The notes beneath the pieces are model-generated. The model was not told the origin of the DNA. It searched no databases and saw only the letters and a list, made by a program, of their open reading frames with translations. A DNA stretch of 64,000 nt from Salipiger bermudensis. Lineage in GTDB: Bacteria > Pseudomonadota > Alphaproteobacteria > Rhodobacterales > Rhodobacteraceae. Shown here piece after piece: positions 16,900 through 27,659 of this stretch. The stretch covers positions 434,001-498,000 of the forward strand of contig NZ_JAIUZY010000003.1 of NCBI RefSeq assembly GCF_020171625.1, given 5' to 3'. The position numbers were made by a program, and so were the translations under genes. Numbering within the stretch: the first letter of the stretch is position 1; each line of letters starts with the position of its first letter.

Positions 16900-17631
16900 G
16901 ACGAAAATCTCCCGATGCGACCGGTGCCGAGGTCGGATGCGCCATTTGGCCTACCGGACTGAAACAATTTCAGGTTGATCATTCCGCCGCGACATAGCTT
17001 TCGTCAAGAGTTATCCGGCCTCTCCACCCGGATCTTCGACCCCACAGGCTTTCTGGTCTGCAGGAGGGCGTGACCGAGCAGCGCTGCCCCCGGGCGCCCC
17101 GGCTCTGCCGCCCCTGTTGCCGGCTGGCCGGGACCGGGCCGCGCCGAAACGGATGTCGCTGTCAGCGGGCTATTCCTCGCTCGCAGGAGCCGGCCAGAAG
17201 GTCCGCCGCCGGGCAGCGCAGGTCGCAGGTGGCAAGTTTTGGACCAGCAATAAGCGCAGGCGCTGGTAGATGATGGATCCTTCGTATTGCCAGTCTCCGC
17301 CGGACCTGGTGGCGGCGCGGCGAACCTCCGGCAGCGCCTGTTGCCTTTAGCCCAATTTCATGGCCGCGAGGGAGCCGCTACACTCGTACGTGCGCGGGTC
17401 GGGCTCACGGTGGCTGATAGCGCCCCGAGAACTCAGTGGACAGGTGCACGGTCCGAGGATACCGTTTTACGGGAGCGTGACGCCATAGACTCACCCTAGA
17501 TGTCAAAGTCTCGCGACCGGAAGGTCGCGCCGAAAGACGACCGCATCACGCAAGGTCATGGGTCTGCGCCCGGCGACACCGGAAACGCGCATCCCCATCT
17601 CGACACTGTCCGGAAGAGAGGGAGACTGAAG
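16900..17631. other. Long non-coding stretch before the META-domain gene
   Basis: About 730 bases without a supported gene. Open frames on the plus strand (for example 17070-17273) are Arg/Pro/Cys-rich and lack convincing starts. A small hairpin (CGCGACC-GGAA-GGTCGCG) lies at 17512-17529 in the leader of the META gene. Composition shows no obvious insertion-sequence remnant. It may contain an unrecognised small RNA or a degraded gene. Confidence 0.5.
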
Positions 17632-18399
17632 ATGCCACCAATCCAGACCCTGCGCCGCGCCCTTGCGGCCACCGTCCTCGCAGCCTGCGCCGCCGCGCCG
17701 GCCCTTGCCGAGCCGGCCGAGCTCGGCGTCGTGGTAAGGCTCGCCGACGATGCGCGCCTGCCGCCTGCCGCGATGATGCAGGTCGAGCTGCTCGACGTCT
17801 CGCGCGCCGATGCCGCGGCGACCACGCTGTCTGCGCGCAGCTACCGGATCGACAGTCTGCCGGTCGAGATCCGCCTGCCCTACGACACCGACGATGTGGA
17901 CGCGCGCATGAGCTACGCGGTCGCGGCCAGCGTCGCGATGGACGGCAAGACGGTGCTGCGCACCACCACCGCCTTCCCGGCGCTGACCCGCAACGCGCCC
18001 GAGCGCCCCGAGATCGTTCTGGAGCAGATCGCACCCGTCGCGATGGAGGGGGACATGCCAAGCATCGCAGGCATCCCGTGGCAGGTCTCCGAGATCGGTG
18101 GCCGGCTTCTCGTGGTCGAGGACGCGCCGACGCTTGCCTTCGACGCGGACGGCAGCTTTGCCATGTACGGCGGCTGCAATCGCTTCACCGGCTCCGCCGA
18201 GATCGGCGCCGGCACGATCTCCTTCCCGGAGGCGTTCGCCGGCACCCGCATGATGTGCCCCGAGCCGCGCATGGCGCTTGAGCAGTCGATGATCGACGCG
18301 GTGGGGGCCGCCACGGGCTACGTGCGCAACGGCAGCCTGCTGAGCCTGACCAACGCGGCCGGTGTGACGGTGCTGCGGCTGAACGAACGGCCCGAGTGA
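17632..18399 (+). CDS. Secreted YbaY-like plus META domain protein
   Basis: A 255-aa exported protein. A signal peptide covers about residues 1-24 (ending ALAEP). Next is a YbaY/YscW-like beta domain (about 25-130, starting with LGVVVRLADDARLPPAAMM). A META domain occupies the C-terminal part, recognisable by FAMYGGCNRFTG and FAGTRMMCPEP. Two cysteines in the META part could form a disulfide. The domains are linked to outer-membrane and stress functions, but no enzymatic activity is known. The ATG at 17632 is preceded by GAGAGGGAGA; upstream open frame to 17500 is unlikely to be coding. Confidence 0.82.
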   Translation: MPPIQTLRRALAATVLAACAAAPALAEPAELGVVVRLADDARLPPAAMMQVELLDVSRADAAATTLSARSYRIDSLPVEIRLPYDTDDVDARMSYAVAASVAMDGKTVLRTTTAFPALTRNAPERPEIVLEQIAPVAMEGDMPSIAGIPWQVSEIGGRLLVVEDAPTLAFDADGSFAMYGGCNRFTGSAEIGAGTISFPEAFAGTRMMCPEPRMALEQSMIDAVGAATGYVRNGSLLSLTNAAGVTVLRLNERPE

Positions 18400-18407
18400 T
18401 CGCCCCC

Positions 18408-18437
18408 GGCGCGGCGGGCGAGCGTGCCCGCCGCGCC
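18408..18437. terminator. Bidirectional GC hairpin between META and HdeA-like genes
   Basis: A perfect 12-bp stem (GGCGCGGCGGGC / GCCCGCCGCGCC, 6-base loop) fills the 43-base gap between two convergent genes. It lacks a T-tract on either side, but its position and strength fit a shared transcript end. Confidence 0.6.
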
Positions 18438-18442
18438 GCGCC

Positions 18443-18760
18443 CTAGCGCTCGGTGAGCCAGAAGCTGTCGGGGTTGGCCTGACAGAAGGCGCCGAACTCC
18501 GCGAGCACCGTGCCGTAGCTCATGCCCTTGGCCGCCGCATAGCCGTGCAGGTAAACGAAGATGAACTGCATCGCGATGACGTCATCTTCCGGCATGTCGG
18601 CGGCCTCGACCGGATCGACCGTAAACAGCCCACGCGCCTCGGCGCAGGTCGCCTTCGTCAAAACCCAGTCTTCGGCCCGATTGACCGCCTGCAGGGTTTC
18701 GCCCCCCGCACTGGCAAGGGTGGGTCCTGCCAGCAGCACGGCTAGCAACATTCTCTTCAC
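18443..18760 (-). CDS. Small secreted HdeA/HdeB-like protein
   Basis: A 105-aa protein with a signal peptide (MKRMLLAVLLAGPTLASAGG). The mature part is mostly helical and has two cysteines about 55 residues apart (ATCAEARGLF and FGAFCQANPDSF), as in HdeA/HdeB periplasmic acid-stress chaperones. The VYLHGYAAAKG segment between them also fits that family. The neighbouring HdeD-family gene supports this reading. Similarity is moderate by eye, so a related Rap1a- or DUF-type helical exported protein remains possible. Confidence 0.6.
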   Translation of the reverse strand: MKRMLLAVLLAGPTLASAGGETLQAVNRAEDWVLTKATCAEARGLFTVDPVEAADMPEDDVIAMQFIFVYLHGYAAAKGMSYGTVLAEFGAFCQANPDSFWLTER

Positions 18761-18877
18761 TGGCTCCGCCCTCCTCTTGAGCCTATCGGGACGCCCTGCC
18801 CGAGCGTATGCGGGAAGCCGCCCGCCCGGAAAGCGCGAAGGCGCGCCGCAGCCTATGCGGAGCGCCCGCTGGCCGGG

Positions 18878-19408
18878 TCAGGCCAACTCGGCCTCGGGGT
18901 GTTTGCGGATGTAGAACCCGTAGGACAGCATGGTCATGCCGCTCGAGATCAGTTCGACGGCCAGCAGGATGCCCAGAAGCGAGACCGAGGCGGCGAGGAA
19001 GTTGCCGAACACCATCACCGCCAGCACCACCGAGATCACGCCCGACAGCAGCGACAGCCAGAAAAAGCCCGAGCCGCGCAGGCTGAAGGCGAAGACAATC
19101 TTCAGCACGCCGTTCACGAGGAACATGATCGCCGCCATCACGGTCAGCGTGACGATGCCCGCGAGCGGGTGGAACAGCAGGCCGAGGCCCAGCACGATAT
19201 AGGCGACCCCAAGCAACAGCCCGAAGAGGCGCGCGCCCCAGCCGCCGGACCTGATCGCGGCAAAGACCTGCAAAACCCCGGCAATGAGGAAGATCCAGGC
19301 CGCCATCTGCTCGGCGGCGACGGTGGCCACGAACGGGTTCATAAGCGCGAGAAAGCCGCCGATGATAAGCAATACGCCAAAGATGATCCAAAGAACCGAA
19401 TTCTTCAT
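18878..19408 (-). CDS. HdeD family membrane protein (DUF308)
   Basis: A 176-aa inner-membrane protein with six predicted helices in three hairpin pairs. Glycine-rich helix starts (GVLLIIGGFLALMNP, LLGVAYIVLGLGLLFHP) and a repeated ALMNP/LLFHP turn are the HdeD/DUF308 signature. In Escherichia coli HdeD contributes to acid resistance at high density; function elsewhere is unclear. AGGAGG precedes the ATG. It lies 117 bases upstream of the HdeA-like gene on the same strand, so the two may be co-regulated. Confidence 0.88.
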   Translation of the reverse strand: MKNSVLWIIFGVLLIIGGFLALMNPFVATVAAEQMAAWIFLIAGVLQVFAAIRSGGWGARLFGLLLGVAYIVLGLGLLFHPLAGIVTLTVMAAIMFLVNGVLKIVFAFSLRGSGFFWLSLLSGVISVVLAVMVFGNFLAASVSLLGILLAVELISSGMTMLSYGFYIRKHPEAELA

Positions 19409-19802
19409 CTGAGTTCCTCCTGAATGGGGCGCGGTTCAGTCTTCAATGCCCTGAGTGTTGAATGAAAGGCGTTCGGTTCCTATCGAAATTTCACCCTTCG
19501 GTTGAATAGTTCCCGCGTGGCGCACCAACGTCACAGTGCCCGTCCGCGCGCATCCACGCTCTTTCTCGCGGGTGATTACGACGCGCGGCACGACGAGCCC
19601 ACCGCAACCGGGCGAATGCGGCAGCCCAATGCGATAGGCCCGCACCGCGAATTGCGCCCTGAAAGACAGGATCGCCGGAACGCAGCGGCGGCAGCGCGCA
19701 GTTTCAACGAGATACGCAGCCGAGCCGACAAACGCGAAAGCGTTGACCGCCTGCTGCCCCGGTTCTAGCGTCTCGGGAAAAGCTCAATTGCCGGGGTGCA
19801 TC
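19409..19802. other. Divergent intergenic region between hdeD-like and phospholipase D-like genes
   Basis: About 390 bases with no supported gene. It must carry both divergent promoters. A 5-bp GNRA-type hairpin (AACGC-GAAA-GCGTT) is at 19731-19744. A GGAAC element at 19677 is followed 18 bases later by AGTT, a weak resemblance to general-stress (EcfG-type) promoters that I do not rely on. Confidence 0.45.
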
Positions 19803-21347
19803 ATGCGTTTCCTGAGGTTCCTTCTTGCCCTCGTGATCCTCCTCGCGATCGCGATCGGCGTGCTTCGACTGCTCAACCCGTTGCCGGATCTCGAAGGCCG
19901 CAGCAACAGCACCCATCTGCCCGCCTCCGCGCAGACCGCGCTTGGCAGCGCGCTGCTGACCGCCACCGACGCGCATCCCGGCAAAAGCGGCATCTGGCCG
20001 CTGGCGGACGGGCGCGAGGCCTATGCCGCGCGCATCCTGCTGGCCCGCAACGCTGAGCAGAGCATCGATATGCAGTATTACATCTGGCAGACCGACACGA
20101 CGGGATGGATCCTGCTCGACGAGATGCGCAAGGCGGCGGAGCGCGGCGTCCGGGTGCGGCTGCTGCTCGACGACAACGGGATCCCGGGACTCGATGCCGA
20201 ACTCGCCGCGCTCAACGCGATGCCGAATGTCGAGGTGCGTCTGTTCAACCCGTTCACCCTGCGCGACCCGAAACTGCTGTCCTACTTGTTCGACTTCCCG
20301 CGCCTGAACCGGCGGATGCACAACAAGGCGATGATCGTCGACGGCGCCGCCACGGTGCTCGGGGGCCGCAATATCGGCGACATCTATTTCGACTACGGCA
20401 CCGGCGTGCACTACTTCGACGCCGACGTGCTGGCGGCCGGGCCGGTGGTCGGCGAGGTTTCGGAGAATTTCGATGCCTACTGGGCCAGCCGGTCGGCCTA
20501 CCCTGCCGAGCTGATCCTGCCCGAGGCGCCCGCGGGGCTCGACAGCCTGATGGCCCATGCCGAAACCGCCAGAACCAGCGCCGAGGCCGCGCAATACGAC
20601 AGCGCCATCGCCGCCACGCCGCTGGTGCAGAAGGTCAAGGACGGCACGCTCGAACTGCACTGGGGCGAGGTCGACTTCTTCAGCGACGACCCGGCAAAGG
20701 GTCTGGGCGAGGCAAGCGAGGACCAGCTTCTGCTGACGCGCATCCTCGAGATCGCCGACCCGCAACGCGCGTTCGATCTCGTCTCGGCCTATTTCATCCC
20801 CGGCGATACCGGCACCGAGCTGCTCACCGGCTTTGCCGAGGCCGGGGTCGAAACCCGGGTGCTGACCAATGCGCTGGCCGCCACCGACGTGGCCCCTGTG
20901 CACAGCGCCTACATGACCTATCGCGAGGCGCTGATCGATGGCGGCGTCACGATGCTCGAACTGCGCCCCTCGGCCGAGCGTCCGAAAGAGACTCCGCTGT
21001 CGGAGATGATCGTCGGATCGGCCTCGAGCCTGCACGCGAAAACCTTCACCGTCGACGGCGAGCGGATCTTCGTGGGCTCGTTCAACTTCGATCCGCGCTC
21101 GGCCCGGCTCAACACCGAGATGGGCCTGCTCATCCCGAGCCCCGAGATGGCCGCTGGTCTGGCCGCGACCCTCGACGACCCGGCACGGTATTATCAGGTG
21201 GAGCGCGATGAGAGCGGCGATCTGGTCTGGATCGAGACCGCCGAGGATGGGGACCGCAGGGTGCTGACCGAGGAGCCGGAAACCGGGTGGGTCAAAATGA
21301 TGCTCGTGCGGGTCATCAGCTGGCTGCCGGTGGAGTGGATGCTCTGA
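19803..21347 (+). CDS. Phospholipase D / cardiolipin synthase-like protein
   Basis: Phosphatidyl-transfer or phosphodiesterase enzyme at the membrane. The 514-aa protein has an N-terminal membrane anchor or uncleaved signal (about residues 2-22). It then has two HKD motifs, HNKAMIVD with His173 and HAKTFTVD with His411, each followed by a G-N or G-S motif (LGGRNIGD, VGSFNFDPRS). Length and the second motif context match the cardiolipin synthase C-type subgroup. The open frame extends upstream to 19743, but the ATG at 19803 gives a clean membrane N-terminus. No partner gene is adjacent. Substrate is unproven. Confidence 0.87.
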   Translation: MRFLRFLLALVILLAIAIGVLRLLNPLPDLEGRSNSTHLPASAQTALGSALLTATDAHPGKSGIWPLADGREAYAARILLARNAEQSIDMQYYIWQTDTTGWILLDEMRKAAERGVRVRLLLDDNGIPGLDAELAALNAMPNVEVRLFNPFTLRDPKLLSYLFDFPRLNRRMHNKAMIVDGAATVLGGRNIGDIYFDYGTGVHYFDADVLAAGPVVGEVSENFDAYWASRSAYPAELILPEAPAGLDSLMAHAETARTSAEAAQYDSAIAATPLVQKVKDGTLELHWGEVDFFSDDPAKGLGEASEDQLLLTRILEIADPQRAFDLVSAYFIPGDTGTELLTGFAEAGVETRVLTNALAATDVAPVHSAYMTYREALIDGGVTMLELRPSAERPKETPLSEMIVGSASSLHAKTFTVDGERIFVGSFNFDPRSARLNTEMGLLIPSPEMAAGLAATLDDPARYYQVERDESGDLVWIETAEDGDRRVLTEEPETGWVKMMLVRVISWLPVEWML

Positions 21348-21679
21348 GCGGAACAATCGCGGCAAGCGGCGCGGCTGCTGGGACGCAGCGCGCCGCCGCC
21401 CCTCGCCGCACCTGCGTGCCCGAGATCGGTGACCCTCTCTTACCGCCCTTTTCACGCCCCCGGCCTGTCCCTTCAACGAAGCTCTCGCGCCCCGGCGCCC
21501 GGCATGGCCCGATGGCGAAAAGCCCCGGCGCATACGCTTTGCACCCGACACGCCGGCGCGCTCGCGCGGAGAGTGCGGCTGCGACCGAATAATCGCCTCG
21601 ATGTCGCAAAGCTTGTGGCCTTACGGGAGGTTCGGTGTAGCATCGGCCTCCGGAATGTCTTCATCAGCCGGATGCAACC
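21348..21679. other. Intergenic region downstream of the phospholipase D-like gene
   Basis: About 330 bases. I see no supported gene, no clear terminator and no repeat. The right end carries the leader of the DUF4239-like gene, with no strong ribosome binding site before its ATG. Confidence 0.45.
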
Positions 21680-22528
21680 ATGGACGCCACCACCGCCGCG
21701 TCGCTCTATACGCAGTTGGAATTGCCCGCGCTGTCGCTCACCGCGATCGCCCTCATCCTGCTGATCTGTCTGCCCGCGATGGCCGTGCTCGGCTACTGGG
21801 GCGGGCGGACGCGCCGCAGGATGTTACTTCGCGCCGGGGAGGAGATCGACCACGTGGTCGGCGAGACGACCCTTGCCGCCATCCTCGCCCTGCTCGGCCT
21901 GCTGCTGGCGTTCAGCTTTGGCGATGCCCTGAGCCTCGCGCAGGCGCGCAAGGCGGCCACGGTGAAGGAGGCGGCAGCGCTCGGCACCGCTTTCCTGCGC
22001 GCCGACTACCTGCCCGAGGCCGGACGCCTGCCGCTGCAACAGGCCCTGCTCGACTATACCGAGACCCGGCTTCTGCCCGGCAACGGCGCGCTGGACTCGC
22101 AGGAGGCGGCGCAGGCCTTCCTCGAACGCTCGCTCGCCGCGCAGGCCCGGCTCTGGCCGCTGACCCTCGAGGCGACCACAGACCCGGAGGTGGCGCCCCC
22201 GATACAGGCCTTCGTCGCCGGTGCCGTGAACGAGGCCATCGACGCGCATCTCTTCCGGCTACAGATGGCCACCAGCCCGATGTCCGAGGTCACTCACATC
22301 GTTCTGCTGGCCTCGGGGATGATGGGGCTGTTCCTGCTTGGCAACCGCGCCGGCTTGCTGGGACGCCGGCTGACATGGCGGATCTTCGTGTTCTCGGGCT
22401 TCCTGTTCGTCGTGATGTTCACCATCGTCGACACGCAACGTGCGAAGGAGGGGCTGGTGCGCGCCGATGAGATGCCGCTGCGTGCCACCCTCTTCGACAT
22501 GCGCGCGGCGCTCGCGGCGGGAGGCTAG
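21680..22528 (+). CDS. DUF4239-like (bestrophin-like) membrane protein
   Basis: A 282-aa integral membrane protein. Two N-terminal hydrophobic segments (about 20-40 and 66-85) flank a charged cytoplasmic loop. A soluble helical region of about 120 residues follows, then two more segments near 213-230 and 238-255. The GETTLAAILALLGLLLAFSF segment and the topology match proteins annotated as DUF4239 or bestrophin-like. No biochemical role is established for these bacterial members. It stands alone, with non-coding sequence on both sides. Confidence 0.62.
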   Translation: MDATTAASLYTQLELPALSLTAIALILLICLPAMAVLGYWGGRTRRRMLLRAGEEIDHVVGETTLAAILALLGLLLAFSFGDALSLAQARKAATVKEAAALGTAFLRADYLPEAGRLPLQQALLDYTETRLLPGNGALDSQEAAQAFLERSLAAQARLWPLTLEATTDPEVAPPIQAFVAGAVNEAIDAHLFRLQMATSPMSEVTHIVLLASGMMGLFLLGNRAGLLGRRLTWRIFVFSGFLFVVMFTIVDTQRAKEGLVRADEMPLRATLFDMRAALAAGG

Positions 22529-22715
22529 CCGCCGCTGTCGGATCGGCCGCCGCCGCTGGCACAAGGCCGGGTAGGCCCCGGTCGCGTCAGGCTCGCCGGC
22601 GCGATTGGCGAGGGCGCGTGAGTGACCGCCGCCCGACCGCCTCACGCCTCTGCCTGCCTCCGGGGGGCATGACCGCTTCGCGCGACAGCTCCCTCGCCCA
22701 CCACGCCCCCTGCGC

Positions 22716-23348
22716 TCACTCCAGCGCGGAGGCCCAGCGCGCGATGGCAGCGGCGGTGCTGGAGAGGTGATCGTCGAGCGTCAGCCCGGTCTGGCGCTTG
22801 CGCGGCTTGAGGTCGTGATCGCCGTCGTCCAGCCAGTGCAGGGCGATGGCCTGCGACAGCGCGTAGCCAACCACCTCGCCCCGCGTTCCGAACGGGTCGC
22901 GCATGCCCTGAAAGATCAGGGTCGGCGTGCGCAGCGTGGCAAGATGCTCGGTCCGCAGCGTCTCGGGCTTGCCGGTCGGATGAAACGGGTAGCCAAGGCA
23001 GAGCAGCCCCGCGAGGCGCTGCTGCGCGTGCAGGTCGTCGGCAATCAGGCTGGCGACCCGTCCACCCATGCTCTTGCCGCCGATGATCAGCCGGCCATTG
23101 ACAGGCAACGCCGCAATCGCCGCGCGGTACTCCTCGGCCAGCAGCGCCACCTTGGGCGGCGGGCGCTTCGCCCCGCCACTGCGGCGCCCGGCCATGTAGG
23201 CGAACTCGAACCTTGCCACCCGAAGACCCCGCGCGGCGAGCTTGTCCGCCACGGTGGACATCCACGGCGTGTCCATCGCCGCCCCGGCGCCATGCGCCAG
23301 AAGCAGCGTCGTCGGCGCGGCCGGATCGCCGTCGAAAAGAAATTCCAT
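22716..23348 (-). CDS. Alpha/beta hydrolase (KANL3/Tex30-type)
   Basis: A 210-aa serine hydrolase fold of unknown substrate. It has an oxyanion-region HGAGAAMDTPWM motif near residue 19, the nucleophile elbow GGKSMGGR, a GMRDPFG segment holding the acid residue, and a late DGDHDLKPRKR carrying the catalytic His. The GKSMGG elbow and DHDL motif are typical of the KANL3/Tex30-like hydrolase group. The ATG at 23348 has GGAGG upstream; the open frame extends to 23459 but that extension is Pro/Arg-rich and unlikely to be translated. Confidence 0.85.
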   Translation of the reverse strand: MEFLFDGDPAAPTTLLLAHGAGAAMDTPWMSTVADKLAARGLRVARFEFAYMAGRRSGGAKRPPPKVALLAEEYRAAIAALPVNGRLIIGGKSMGGRVASLIADDLHAQQRLAGLLCLGYPFHPTGKPETLRTEHLATLRTPTLIFQGMRDPFGTRGEVVGYALSQAIALHWLDDGDHDLKPRKRQTGLTLDDHLSSTAAAIARWASALE

Positions 23349-23871
23349 GCCCCCTCCAGGTGATGAAAGCGACGCCCGATGGCGAGCCAGTGTGTGCCGG
23401 GGCAATGCCCTGACCGGGGGTGCCCCACCCCCTCTAGATCCGGACAAGGTCCGGGCCAAGTCGGAGGATTTCGATGCCGTGCCAGACTCCTGAACCTGAC
23501 AGCCAGAAGGTCAAGGGCGCAAGATGCGACCGGATCGACCGCAAGACCCGAGGACTCCCTAAGCGGGCTGTCTCCCTCGGTGCGAAGGGTTGTTCGATAC
23601 GTGTGAGCTCGTCTCGCGGCGTCGTATCGGTGAACACGACGGGTGGCACCCTCTCGCTGCCGCATCGCCCGAGGCGCCCGCAGCCCCCCAAGACCCGCGC
23701 CTCGGGATGCGCCACCGGAGGGGCGCTGCGTACGGCGTGGCCTGTAACATGATGGATATGAAGACAAACCCTGGCAAATTTTTTAGGCGAAACGCTGCTT
23801 GGAGGGCAAAACACGGGTGGCCGCTCTGGCTGTTCTGCGCTAGGCGGCGCGGGATAGAATAGGAGATTGCG
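23349..23871. other. Divergent intergenic region before the ybjN-like gene
   Basis: About 520 bases without a supported gene. The right third is noticeably A/T-richer (around 23750-23790, with a run of six T), which fits a promoter for the YbjN-like gene. Plus-strand frames here contain short Arg-rich peptides with no good start. Confidence 0.5.
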
Positions 23872-24369
23872 ATGATGTCTTTGCGCCCGATGACCCGCTG
23901 GTCGATCAAGGCCGGTGCTGCCCTTGCCGTGGTGGCGACCTGTGCCTTTGCGGCCCCCTCTTCCGCGGCGACGCTGAACGCGTCGGACCCGGAAAGCATC
24001 GCAGAGCGTATGCGCGAGCTGGGCTATCGGGCGGAATTGACCACCGACAGCTATGGCGATCCGATGATCAAGTCGGGCGCGGCGGGCGTCAGCTTCTCGA
24101 TCAATTTCTACGGCTGCCGCGACAATACCAACTGTCAGGATCTGCAGTTCAGCGCAGGATTCAATACCCCGGAGTTCGTTACCCCGGCCGAGATGAACAG
24201 CTGGAACCACGACAGGGTGATCGGCAAGGCCCACATGGACAGCGAAGGCGACCCGTTCCTCGAACACCCCGTGCTGGGCGTGATCGACATGGGCGAGCCG
24301 GCATTCGACCGTACGGTGGAACGCTGGGTGTCGAACCTGCAGGACTTCCTCGATTATATCGACTGGTAA
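23872..24369 (+). CDS. Exported YbjN-domain protein
   Basis: A 165-aa protein with a signal peptide (about residues 1-32, ending SSAAT) and a single YbjN domain. The domain is recognisable by the start IAERMRELGYRAELTTDSYGDPMIKS, FYGCRDNTNCQDLQFSAGF in the middle and the DFLDYIDW ending. YbjN proteins resemble type III chaperones and affect stress tolerance and motility in enterobacteria; secreted forms are common in alphaproteobacteria and have no known activity. AGGAGA precedes the ATG pair at 23872. A good terminator follows. Confidence 0.85.
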   Translation: MMSLRPMTRWSIKAGAALAVVATCAFAAPSSAATLNASDPESIAERMRELGYRAELTTDSYGDPMIKSGAAGVSFSINFYGCRDNTNCQDLQFSAGFNTPEFVTPAEMNSWNHDRVIGKAHMDSEGDPFLEHPVLGVIDMGEPAFDRTVERWVSNLQDFLDYIDW

Positions 24370-24517
24370 GGTCCGGCGCGGTCCGGGGGTGTCCGATCGG
24401 TGATCCGAGAGACACCCCTGATCAAAAGCCCCGGCCCTGTCTTCGTCAGGCGATATTCCAGAAGCGCGCCATCCGATCCGACAGGATCGTAAGCGCGTCT
24501 TGATTCAACCCATCCCC

Positions 24518-24547
24518 AAGGCGCGGCATCTTCCGGTGCCGCGCCTT
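24518..24547. terminator. Terminator between ybjN-like and NDUFS4-like genes
   Basis: AAGGCGCGGCA and TGCCGCGCCTT form a perfect 11-bp stem with an 8-base loop, followed by TTCTC on the plus strand. It lies between two convergent genes and probably ends the plus-strand ybjN-like transcript, and may serve both. Confidence 0.72.
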
Positions 24548-24583
24548 TCTCATTCCCGAGCCGCCGACGCGACCGGGATAGCC

Positions 24584-24895
24584 TCAGTGCGTCCAGGCGC
24601 CCCGGCGATCGACTGCGAAGTTCTCGGCATAGCCACGGGCGCGCACGTTGGGCTTGCGCTTGTTCGGCTCCACGACGGTGGCCTCGATGCCGTGTTCCTT
24701 GGCATAGTCGAGCGCAGCCTCTTTGCTGTCGAAGCGCAGCCGCACCTGGCTTTGGGTGTCGGAGGACGAGGTCCAGCCCATCAGCGGATCGACCTCGCGC
24801 GGCGCGCTGGCGGCGAATTCGAGCACCCAGTGTTTCGTCTTGCCCTGCCCCGACGACATCGCGGTCCGGGACGGCTGGTAGATCCGTGCACGCAT
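24584..24895 (-). CDS. ETC complex I subunit (NDUFS4 / 18-kDa subunit homologue)
   Basis: Accessory subunit of NADH:ubiquinone oxidoreductase, found in mitochondria and alphaproteobacteria. The 103-aa protein shows the family pattern: [20 protein letters not shown] near the start, [15 protein letters not shown] in the middle and the closing [15 protein letters not shown]. It is encoded outside the main nuo operon, which is usual for this subunit in alphaproteobacteria. No partner genes are adjacent. Confidence in the family is high. Confidence 0.93.
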   Translation of the reverse strand: MRARIYQPSRTAMSSGQGKTKHWVLEFAASAPREVDPLMGWTSSSDTQSQVRLRFDSKEAALDYAKEHGIEATVVEPNKRKPNVRARGYAENFAVDRRGAWTH

Positions 24896-25308
24896 GGAAT
24901 CCCTCCTGAAGATCTCCCGCGTTATCCGGAATTTGGCCGCTCAGAGCAAGGGATCAGCGCGCCTTGTCCTCAAATCATCGGCAGACGCAACGTCTCCGGC
25001 GCAAACAGGAGCGCGCTGCGACCACGGAAGGTCCGTAGTGGGACCTTCGGGCGCGACGGCCCAGCTACACACTCGACAGGCAGGATAAGAAACGCGGGGC
25101 TCTTCGAGAAGAACAAGCCTCGCAACGAGCGCAAGCCCGCGCCGAGTCCGCGCCGCCCGCACCCAGCCTCTCGATCCATCGCCCAGCTTTCACACCAGTC
25201 ATTCGCCCCCAACGCACCGTCCGTTTTGGCGACACGGCCCCCTGCCCCCTTGAATCTCTGCCCCGCGGCATCAATTCTCTTCTCCGTCCGCCCGAGGAGC
25301 CGTGCCCG
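24896..25308. other. Divergent intergenic region before uvrB
   Basis: About 410 bases without a supported gene. I looked for an alphaproteobacterial LexA box (GTTC-N7-GTTC) ahead of uvrB. Only GAAC-N7-GCAA at about 25111 was found, which is not a match. No repeat or strong hairpin was seen. Confidence 0.5.
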
Positions 25309-27503
<2,195 letters not shown>

Positions 27504-27507
<4 letters not shown>

Positions 27508-27659
27508 GACGCGCCCCACCTCTCGATGACGTCGAAGTCATCCGCAGCGCTGTCGTCGGTGCCGCGGTCGCCCGCAAGGGCGACCACCCGCAGTGCTTGC
27601 GACGTGCTCACGGACCAGAAGCGCGCATCTTCAAGGATCTCGGGCGGCAGTCTTTCCAT
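27504..27659 (-). CDS. Possible small protein convergent with uvrB; start codon unclear
   Basis: A 51-aa frame ([20 protein letters not shown]...) ends in TAG that overlaps the uvrB stop tail to tail. The peptide has normal, non-shadow composition. In the same frame, AGGAGG at 27695-27700 sits five bases before a GTC codon at 27689, where a start codon would be expected; GTC is not a normal start. The ATG at 27659 is ten codons downstream and lacks its own site. It may be a real small gene with an unusual start, or one whose start has been lost. I do not recognise a family. Confidence 0.4.

Noticed and set aside
17070-17499. Two short plus-strand frames (17070-17273 and 17287-17499)
   Set aside because: Arg/Pro/Cys-rich peptides; the AGGAGG before a GTG at 17070 is too close for a normal start, and no conserved pattern is visible.
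19677-19703. EcfG general-stress promoter before the phospholipase D-like gene
   Set aside because: The -35-like GGAAC is present but spacing is long and the -10 element (AGTT) does not match CGTT well.
25090-25140. Possible LexA box before uvrB
   Set aside because: The best candidate has only one complete half (GAAC-N7-GCAA), so it does not meet the GTTC-N7-GTTC pattern.
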